64,000 nucleotides of DNA from Neocallimastix lanati (nom. inval.) (taxonomy: Eukaryota; Neocallimastigomycota; Neocallimastigomycetes; Neocallimastigales; Neocallimastigaceae). Each line of letters starts with the position of its first letter. The stretch's first letter is position 1. The stretch is taken from positions 1,901,001-1,965,000 of the forward strand of contig JACVTC010000002.1 in the NCBI GenBank assembly GCA_016946835.1, read 5' to 3'. Below the pieces are notes generated by a model. It searched no databases. It saw nothing but the letters and a program-made list of their open reading frames with translations, and was not told where the DNA came from. Shown piece by piece: positions 54,836 to 64,000 of the stretch. A program made the translations under genes and the position numbers.

Positions 54836-56881
54836 TTTTTTTCTTAAAACTATTTTTTTAAAAATGAATCATTCCGATATTTCTTTAAAATAATTTTCGT
54901 ATAGGATAAATAAAAAAAAAAAAAAGTAACGATAATAGATTATAATAAAAGAAAAAAAAATACTACCAAAGCCTAATTGGAGCAACTGATACACTGCCAT
55001 TATTCTACACAAACCTGGTAAGAAATAACGAAAAAAAAAAAATTATTTTTTGATAGGTTAATAAAATAAATTTTAAAAATAATAGGAAAAAAAAGTGGCT
55101 ATCATGGAAAATTCTTAAATCTGTCAGTGAAACATTAAAGTTCATTAGCACGTTTATCTTTTTAATTTAGTAATACAAATAAAAAAGGTAAATTAACTAA
55201 TTAATTTACCTATTTATGGAAACTACGAAAAATAAAGAAACTACTTATAATTGTGATTAAATTAAAAAATTATTGGCTAAATTTTAATATGATGTTACAA
55301 TAAACTAGTTACATATCTTTTTTTTATTTGAAATATGGATTATACTTTAATTACATATTTAATAATCAGAAATATTATTTCAATAATTACAATAATTATT
55401 GAAATAATGATAGATATAAATAAAATATTTGTATATTTAATTTTTATTAATAAAATTAATTGAGTTTTTAACAGCATAGAAATATTAATTTTTTATTTTT
55501 TTATGAAAAAAAAAAGTTTTATTTTCATTTTTTCAGAATAAACATTTTCATTTTTTTTAAAAAAAAAAACTTTTGTTAAAGTATTAATATACTTTTGATT
55601 TATTTTTTAAGCATATTTATAATTATTATTCCTGTTTTCTTTACTTTAATTAAACATTTATATTAAAAAATAATAATAATAATAATAATAATAAAGACAT
55701 ATGAAAATGAAATTATTTTTTTTCTGTTTTTCTATTTTTTTTTTAACAGCTTAAAAAAAAAAAAAAAGCTAAGTCTCTAAACATGTTTTCATCTTCTTTT
55801 TTCCTAAATATGTTATTTAAAGTGGCAGTAGCCTACTATAATTTTTTAATATAAATAATTATATAAAAATTTACAATTTTAAAATTTTATAAAAATATTT
55901 ATAAAAAAAGCATTATATTGTTTATATATATAAATATATTGAATCTATTTTTAAATCTTTATAAATCTTATATAATTAATATATAAATAATATATTGTCC
56001 TATATTTCTAAAAAATTTTACATTTGGTACTTAATATTACCATAATATATTTATAATATACAATGATTATATATAAAAAATAATATGTATAATATTATTA
56101 TTATATTTATAATATACAATCTAATTCAAATTTTATAATTAATAATTGAAATCTAAATATTTTATTAATTTCTCTAATTTACTTTTAATGGAAATCAATT
56201 AAATTAAATTAAATAAAAATTAAAGACTACGTTAAATGTAACATATTAATAATTTAATTAATTTTAAAAAATAAACAATTTTAAACTTTACTAACGTTTG
56301 GTACAGTAATGAATTTTATATTAGAAATAAATTAAATTATTAAGATTAAACATAATTCATTAATATAATACATTTAAATTCAAAATATATGAATTAATAA
56401 ATGTAACTCGCTTTTATCCATTTTAAAATTTTGCAGAATTTTTTTTTTCCATTGCTATTTCTAAAACTCAAAAAAAAAAAAAAAAAAAGAAAGAAAATTA
56501 AATATTTTTTTTTATGCTTTAAAATATATATATTTTTAGGCTTTCCCTTTTCTCTTATATTCCTTCTCAATACTTAACTTTAAGAGTTCAAATATTGTAA
56601 TAAATAATATATTAAAGATTAAAATAATTAATACTCTTTATTAATGAAATAATCTAATAAAAATTTTACTTCAATATTGTACATATTATTTAAGTAAAAT
56701 ATTAGGAAAATAATATTCTACAACGATGTACTTTTAAAATTCTGTTAATTCTATAGATGAAAAATATTACAATTTAATTTAATTCAGAAGTATTGAATTG
56801 ATTTTTATGATAATAATATAATAACAGTATATAGCGCAATATTCATTATTATTAATTGATATGATCAATGCATTACCTAAT

Positions 56882-56920
<39 letters not shown>

Positions 56921-57110
56921 TATTTATAGTTATATCAATCTTTACGAATTTATAGAAACAGATAGAAAAATAGTTAGTATTATACTCATAAAACAATTTT
57001 TTGATTTATATCATAATATTATTACAATAGTAATAATAATACATAATAATATTTTAATGTATAAAAATTCTTTTTGACTCGTTTATTTTAATAAGTTAAA
57101 AAAAAAATAA

Positions 57111-57147
<37 letters not shown>

Positions 57148-58287
57148 TCGATTAATCATATTTTAAAATATTTTCGTTCTTATATTTTTTATTTTTTAAC
57201 ATTGTCCATTATTTATAAAAGCGGACATTATTATTTTATTACCATTTTTTTAGTTGCATTAATAAATCGATAATGTCAAATATATTAAAATATTGATAAA
57301 AATGTAAATATTAATATTATTAGTATATTATATATAATATTCGTTAATTTATTAACCTTTATTATTAAGAATAAACATTGTTTCTGTTATTAACTATTTG
57401 CTTTGTTATATTATTCAAAAAATAACAAACGAAATAATTTCAATTATAAAAAGTAAAAAAAATATTTTATTTAAATTTAAAATGAAAGTTATTAATTAAA
57501 TAATTATAATTGGTAGTAATAGAAAAAAAATAATTAAACATATTAATGAAAAAAATTATTTATTATAAAAAAAAAATAAGAAGTAATATTAATAAAAAAG
57601 CATCAATTTCTTATTTAAAAAAAGAAAAATTATTAATAATTATTTTAATAATTTATTATAATTATTATTTATGAGTTTATTATAATTTTTTTAAAAATTC
57701 CCTAACCCATAATTTTAAATACATAGGATTAGATTTTTTATTTTTATATTATTTAGAAAAATGTATTGTTTAAAATTTTAATACATTACGTATACAAAAA
57801 TTTTAAATTATATAATAAGTATATGTATTTTAATTTTTTTATTCTTTTTTTTATTTTATTATTATTGTTTTTTATTTTATTTTATTAGACTATTTGCTTT
57901 TTTATTTGTTTTTTATTTGTTTTTTATTTTATTAGTTTTTTATTTTACTAGTTTTTTTTGACTTTTTTTTTAGTCTTGGAAGGACTTTAATATTAAATTA
58001 GCTTTTTTTATTTTCTATTAAATTAATTAAATATTGTTAAAATGGCAAAATTTTTTCTTATTAATAAATTTATAATATAATTTTTGAAGTAGAAATTTTT
58101 TTTTTATATAATTATATTAAAAAAAATTACTTTTTATTTTTTATATTAGTCTAATAAATATTTTTAATTTAAAAAAAATTAGCTATTATACAGCAGTAAA
58201 AGCTTTTTTTTATTAATAGTAAAAAAAAAAAAAAAAAAAAAATTTATCAATTATTATTTAATAGAAATAATTATATAAATATATATA
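52503..58287. other. 5.8-kb AT-rich gene-free DNA
   Basis: (TTA)n and interrupted TTA/ATT repeats at 53155-53500, with ATA runs turning into TTA runs near 53330 (a potential hairpin). Poly-A tracts at 54478-54507 and 56886-56918. Two less AT-biased islands at 54962-55017 and 55093-55165 do not read as extended protein and match no RNA family I could recognise. Confidence 0.55.
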
Positions 58288-58744
58288 TTTTTCATAGGGG
58301 AGGTTGCATTACGCCAATTTTTTTCACGTGATATATATAAATTTGTGGCTATAGCTATATTATGCTACATAATATTATTTTATTGTATTATTTTGTTATT
58401 TCACTTTTTAAATTAATTATTAAGTGAATAATTAAATAAATCATATAATGGTTAGATTTTATGATTTTAATTCTTTTATTTAAATGCTAATAATAACAAA
58501 TTATATAAAAATATAAATGTTATTAAAAATATAAATATTATTAATAATAATTCTCTTATTTAAATGTTATTAAAAAAAATAATAATTATAATGATAAAAT
58601 TATTAATTATAGAGACGTATTTGAAAATTTATTTAAACTGTATATATTTAATTAGCTTTATAAATTAAATTTTTGAATGACAGAATTTTGATTATTTCGT
58701 TTGGTTATCCCTCATTTTTTAATTATTTATTATAAAATAATATT

Positions 58745-59644
58745 TATATTATATTATTTAAATCAGTTAAACAATCAAACCACAAATTAATAGTATTATT
58801 TCTATCATATTTAGTATCAATTAACTTGGTTTCAATATTTTTGTAGTGTTCAATTAAGACACTGATTTCATTAGCTTTATTTATTGCTCTTTTTTTTATT
58901 TTTCTTTGATAATCATAATATGGTAAATGTTTAAGTTTATTTAATTTATCTATTAATTCATAATAAGATGGTATTGTTGGAAATAAATTATTTAAATAAC
59001 TGTTGATTCTGAAACTATAATATTATTGTTACATGTATTAGCATTTTTTTTTTTTTAATTTTTTAAATATTTTATATATTTCTTGTTCTTTATTTTGTAA
59101 TATTGCAAAAGAAGTAGTGTAAAAACTATCTAATTCTTTAGCGTAAGTTCTTGTAATAAATAATTGATAACTAAATTTAGGGGCAATATAAAATGTACCA
59201 TCAACAAATATATCATTATTATATTCCCTAAATAATTTTACTTGAAAAGGAGATTGAAAAATTATTAAATTAATATTTTTTGAATATCATAAAATTTTCA
59301 CCTCACTTTGTTTTATATTGTTTTATAATATTTAGATTCATAAGGAATTTCAGTAAATGTTGTTACATTGGATGGTAGTTTTTATTTAAATTTCTTGATA
59401 TTTGGGATTTAATTGAATTATATTCTGAACATATAAATCTCATTTCTTTAGAAATTTTATTATATAGGGGTTTTATTTTTATACCATAAGGAATTGAACT
59501 TTTTTCAATTCCATCTTTAATTTTATGTTTCATTATAGATAGAGATATATCGTATTCTTTTTCAGGATGATTATGTGAACTATCATATTTTAAGATTTCT
59601 TTCTTATTTAAAATAATAAAAGATTTACATTTATTTCTGTACAT
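58745..59644 (-). pseudogene. Degenerate MULE transposase
   Basis: Three remnants in order on the minus strand. (1) 59644-59363: ATG, MYRNKCKSFIILNKK ... SSHNHPEKEYD, the Cys...HNH end of a FLYWCH/WRKY-type DNA-binding finger. (2) About 59270-59010: IFQSPFQVKLFREY, DIFVDGTFYIAPKFSYQLF and AILQNKEQEIYKIFKKLKK. This is the MULE domain pattern (first catalytic Asp in DGTF, then the K-x-x-x-Y helix). (3) About 58980-58745: YELIDKLNKLKHLPYYDY ... INLWFDCLTDLNNII, stop. Frames change and stops intervene between blocks. The stretch holding the remaining catalytic acidic residues appears deleted, so it cannot be active. An intact autonomous copy would be expected elsewhere in the genome. Confidence 0.75.
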
Positions 59645-59875
59645 AAACTTTTGAATTATCTTTTCTTATATATGAAAAATTAAATTTATATTTTTTATTG
59701 ATAATAATTTATTTTTTTTCTTTGTTAGACTCATTTACATCAATAATTAGATTTTCTTCCATTTCTATATTTTTATAAATATTTTTTAATTATATAATTA
59801 AAATTATTATATTAATTATCCAATATTATTCTAAATACTAATTTTGAAAAATTAGTTTTTCAATTATTTGTAAAA

Positions 59876-60985
59876 AAAAAATAAATAAATAAAGAATGTA
59901 ATAGTAAGTACAAGTATACAAAATAAAATAAAATAAATAGTAGAATATAAATATAAGTACAGATTGAATAAAATAAAATAAAATAAAATAAAATAAAATA
60001 AAATAAAATAAAATAAAATAAAATAAAATAAAATAAAATAAAATAAATAGTAGTATATATATATAAGTACAGATTGAATAAAATAAAATAAAATAAAATA
60101 AAATAAAATAAATAGTAGTATATATATATAAGTACAGATTGAATAAAATAAAATAAAATAAAATAAAATAAAATAAATAGTAGAATATAAATATAAGTAC
60201 AGATTGAATAAAATAAAATAAAATAAAATAAAATAAATAGTAGAACATAAATATAAGTACAGATTGAATAAAATAAAATAAAATAAAATAAATAGTAGAA
60301 TATTAAACATAAAGTACAGATCGAACAAAATAAAATAAAATAAAATAAATAGTAGAATATAAATATAAGTACAGATTGAATAAAATAAAATAAAATAAAA
60401 TAAAATAAAATAAAATAAAATAAAATAAAATAAATATTGAATGTAATAATATAAAAGTACAAGTATATAAAATAAAATAAAGTAAATATTTATTATTATT
60501 TTTAATTAAAGAATATTAAAGACAATTTATTTTTAAAAATAAAATGTTTTATTTAATTATATATGTTAGAAAGCAAAAAAATCATTTATATTTAATGAGA
60601 TTATTAACAATCAATAACATTGTTTTATATATTAAATTACATCATCAATTGAATACAATAAAAATGTAAAAAATTTTCATTTCTAAAACATTGATCTGTA
60701 ATATTCTTTAATAAAAAAAAAATATTAGATATTTATTTTATTTTATTCAATCTCTACTTATATTTATATTCTACTATTTATTTTATTTTATTTTATTCAA
60801 TCTGTACTTTATATTTAATATTCTACTATTAATTTTATTTTATTTTATTTTATTTTATTTTATTTTATTTTATTTTATTTTATTTTATTTTATTTTATTT
60901 TATTCAATCTGTACTTTATACTCATATTCTACTATTTATTTTTATTTTATATACTTATTACATTCTTTATTTATTTATTTATTTG
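59876..60985. repeat. Large inverted minisatellite inside the MULE
   Basis: Left arm 59880-60480: about seven units of TAGTAGAATATAAATATAAG plus TACAGATTGAAT, separated by (AAAAT)n of variable length. Right arm about 60725-60985 carries the reverse complement (ATTCAATCTGTACTTTATA ... ATTCTACTATTTA). The outer edges match too: GAATGTAATA...AAGTACAAGTATA on the left and TATACTTATTACATTC on the right. A spacer of about 245 bp separates the arms. Poly-LFYFI frames across it are repeat artefacts. Confidence 0.88.
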
Positions 60986-61141
60986 TTTGTTTATTTATTT
61001 ATACATTTATTTTTTTTGCATATAATTTTATTAAAATTTTTTATGGCGTTAACAAAAAATTTTACAAGCCATTAAAAATAAATGGCGTATTGAAAATTTG
61101 TATTATAAAAATTGGCGAAATGAACCACATTCTTTTTCATA

Positions 61142-61787
61142 TTAATTATACAATAATAATTAAGAAATAAAAAAAAAAGAATATTCTACACTTGATATAA
61201 AATCAGAATAAGAATATTGGTTATATAAGTTTAATAATTAATAATAGAGTTTTTTTTTTTTTTTTTTTTTTTTTTATAAACTTAATGATATTAATAATAC
61301 TCTATGCCATTGAAAATATTTATGAAAATCGAATATCCTTTTTTAAATTTGAATAATGTATTAAATATGTTATATGTCATTATTTTTAAATATAATATAA
61401 AAAAAAAATAATTATAATATTTGAAATAATTAATAATTATAATATTAATGATATTATACAATTATTATAAATATATATTATTTCAAATTAAAAAAAAACA
61501 AAAGACTAATCCTATTGTTAATAATATTATAATATGACTATTTATATATCTATATATTTTAAAAATTTTGCTTAAATATAAATATTATTATTATTATTTA
61601 TTTATTGTTATGTAAAACGAAATGAAGAATTATTCATTTTTAATGGATAGGAAAAATAATACTTTTACTAATACATTAATTTTTATACCTTTTTCACATG
61701 AATTCATTTATTATATTTATAAAATATAATCAAATCAATAATTTATAAAAAAATGTATATAAAAAAGTTTATAATTATATTTTATTC

Positions 61788-61822
<35 letters not shown>

Positions 61823-64000
61823 CGTAATACTATTACAATAATATAACTATATATATTCAAATATTAATTATTATTACCACTAAGATATTGCCATTGAAAG
61901 TAAATTATTTTTTTCTTTTACTAATATTGTAACTTTTTTTTTTTTTTTTTTTTTTCTTTTTTTTCAATAAATACATTTAAAGAGATTTTCATTTTTTAAA
62001 TATTTTTTTATGAATATCATATTCTTACATTATGGTAATATTTTGGGATATCAAAAAATAAAAAAAAAAAAAATTTTAATACATTTTAAAATTAAATAAA
62101 TTTTATAATTCCATAGTTAATTTAATTAATAATTAATTCAATTTTAGTTATTAATATTATTTAATATACCAATATAATTTTCAACAGTTATAAAATGAAG
62201 AAAACATAATATATGGATTTTTATATAATTATAACAGTTAATATACAATAATATATATTATTATATATTTCTTAGTACATTACTAAAACCTATTAAAGTG
62301 AAAATATAATGAATTCATAGATATATATATGCTAATAAAAAAAAAATTAAATATGTCTTTAGAACATACGAAAAATTACAATTAATGTAGAATCAAATTC
62401 TATTTAATAATAATTTATGAAGCATTTATTATACGAAATGTAAATAATTATAATTTTTTTTGTTTTGTTTTATTTTGTAAAAATTATCATTATAAATATT
62501 TATATAACTATTTCTACTAATAGGAATAATTTTTTTTAAATAAATACTATTAAATTTTAAATGTATAAAAATATATAATATGTATGTATGATTAATAAAA
62601 ATAAAATTTCATATAATGGTTAGAGGAAATCAACAGCGAGTTAAAATGTTAGATAATATTTATGTACTTTAATTGTAATATAGATATAAATACACCAGTT
62701 AGTTTAGATTATAAAATAAAATAACAATATTTAGCCATCATTAAATTCTATTTGAAAATCAAAAGATATTTCGAATATACAGATATAATAATAATTATTT
62801 TATTTTATATATTTTTATTATCTTTTTTTTTTTTTTTTTTTCTTTTTCTTATAAATGTAATTTGGAATTGAAAATTATTTTTAACAAATAATAGTATAAT
62901 ATTTAATATTTAAAAATATGTTTTATTAATTTTATTTTATTTTATATTTTTTTTTATTTTTTTTAATTGTATGAATATATTAAAATAAAATTCAAAATTA
63001 ATAAAATTAGTACTTCTTAAAGTAATATTTAATAACATTATGATATTTATTTTAATATTAAGTCTTATTTAATGTCTAAAAATCATTTAGAATCAAGATG
63101 TATCTATATGCTTTATTTAAATTGTTTTTATTAGATTGATAATTAATAATTCATTATTTATTTTTTGTGATTATATTTTATTATTTTATGTATTTATACT
63201 ACTTTAATAAAAAAAATAATATTAATATATATATATTTTTTGAATGGGAAAAATTAAAATTAAAATTAAAAGGAAAATCATATTTCATAATAATTTGAAT
63301 TATTAATTTCAATTTTTAAAAAAATACTTTTTTTTTAGTAAAGTTTATGTAATATAAAAGCTAATTTTTAATTATTAAATGAATTCGAACAATAATAACA
63401 GAAAGTTATTATTATGAAAGAAATTTAATAAATAATAAATTATAAAAAATGAAATTCTGATAAAATATATATATATATTTAAAGAACACCAACTAAGGAT
63501 GCTACTATATAATTGAAAAGTGGTATTAAAAATTTCATTTTAGTTCTAATATATAAATGATTTATAAAAATTTTTAAATTAATATTATATAATATTTTAA
63601 ATTTTTATATCTACATATATTTATAATTATATTTTATTTTCCAAATGTATTATTTAAAGGATTTGAATAAATATTATGCATAAAAATTCATTAATATGAT
63701 ATTTTAAAACATATTTAATTAGTAAAATGTAATTGTATTATTTTTGCAATTGATTGCTATAAATGTTGTTGATGTAGTAATATTAATTATAGGAAGATAA
63801 CTTTCTAAAGGGACTTAAATAATGATTACATATTTCATTAATTTGATAGGGAAGAAGTTCTTGATTTAAAGAAAAATAATTATATATATATAATCTATAT
63901 AAATATAAATATAACAACCAAATTTAATTTTAAATTATTAATTATTACTTAATAGTTTATTAATTATAATATATATTTTTATATAACTTCATTTTATTTA
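61142..64000. other. AT-rich DNA, no gene recognised
   Basis: Poly-T tracts (61252-61275, 61794-61822, 61934-61955, 62825-62840). A short frame at 62616 (MVRGNQQRVKM, 18 codons) is not called. Nothing else seen. Confidence 0.55.

Larger units (their letters stand above)
58288..61141 (-). mobile_element. Mutator-like element (MULE) with TIRs and 9-bp target duplication
   Basis: TTTTTCATA at 58288-58296 and 61133-61141 flanks the element. The left end GGGGAGGTTGCATTACGCC and the reverse complement of the right end GAATGTGGTTCATTTCGCC align, then share CAATTTTT. Nine-bp duplications are usual for MULEs. Inside, a decayed FLYWCH/MULE-type transposase lies at 58745-59644 (minus) and an inverted minisatellite at 59876-60985. 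Further copies of the CGCCATT/AATGGCG word sit in the right subterminal region (61040-61115). Element length without duplications is 2836 bp. Confidence 0.75.

Noticed and set aside
59860-60462. Long LFYFI-rich hydrophobic frames on the minus strand
   Set aside because: AAAAT minisatellite translated in three frames.
62616-62672. Frame MVRGNQQRVKM resembling the start of a SERF/4F5 protein
   Set aside because: Only 18 codons, no following exon with the family's ARQKN motif could be found.

Overview
The window is nuclear DNA of an extremely AT-rich eukaryote. Coding DNA is broken into short exons by 30-500 bp introns with GT-AG ends, and the rest is A/T homopolymer and TAA, TTTA and AAATA microsatellites. 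Stops are standard TAA/TGA/TAG. The gene set (importin alpha, NEDD8-activating E1 subunit, GARP subunit VPS51) fits a fungus. An RPGRIP1L-type ciliary transition-zone gene means a flagellated organism. Together with the base composition this suggests a zoosporic fungus, most likely an anaerobic gut fungus (Neocallimastigomycota). That taxon is inference; no rRNA or mitochondrial marker is present.

Layout. 0-4 kb: GCGAAATGC-type repeats, a broken Cys/His coding relic on the minus strand and a small two-exon gene with a Cys-rich tail (minus). 6.8-11.9 kb: VPS51, 17 exons, minus. 15.6-18.4 kb: importin alpha, 8 exons, plus. 18.9-25.3 kb: a retrotransposon zone, with a bare poly-A insertion between direct repeats, a decayed LINE endonuclease fragment fused to a copied piece of RPGRIP1L, and a nearly full-length 5'-truncated LINE sitting between 13-bp target-site duplications inside a broken host reading frame. 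25.8-35.8 kb: RPGRIP1L, 27 exons, minus. 37.2-40.9 kb: NAE1/ULA1, 12 exons, plus, divergent from RPGRIP1L. 42.2 kb: another LINE relic. 43.2-45.3 kb: an unnamed 507-residue, five-exon gene, minus. 45.4-58.3 kb: mostly empty AT-rich DNA with one small hypothetical ORF at 52.0-52.5 kb. 58.3-61.1 kb: a Mutator-like (MULE) DNA transposon with terminal inverted repeats, 9-bp target duplication, a decayed transposase and a large inverted minisatellite. 61.1-64 kb: nothing recognised.

The host genes do not form one pathway. They cover trafficking (VPS51), nuclear import (importin alpha), neddylation (NAE1) and the flagellar transition zone (RPGRIP1L). The exon models were built by hand. Every model joins in phase through 65 GT-AG introns, giving proteins of 818, 537, 1642, 523, 507 and 129 residues. 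The least ordinary part is 18.9-26.8 kb, where LINE insertion, gene-fragment capture and microsatellite expansion meet around the 3' end of a ciliary gene.
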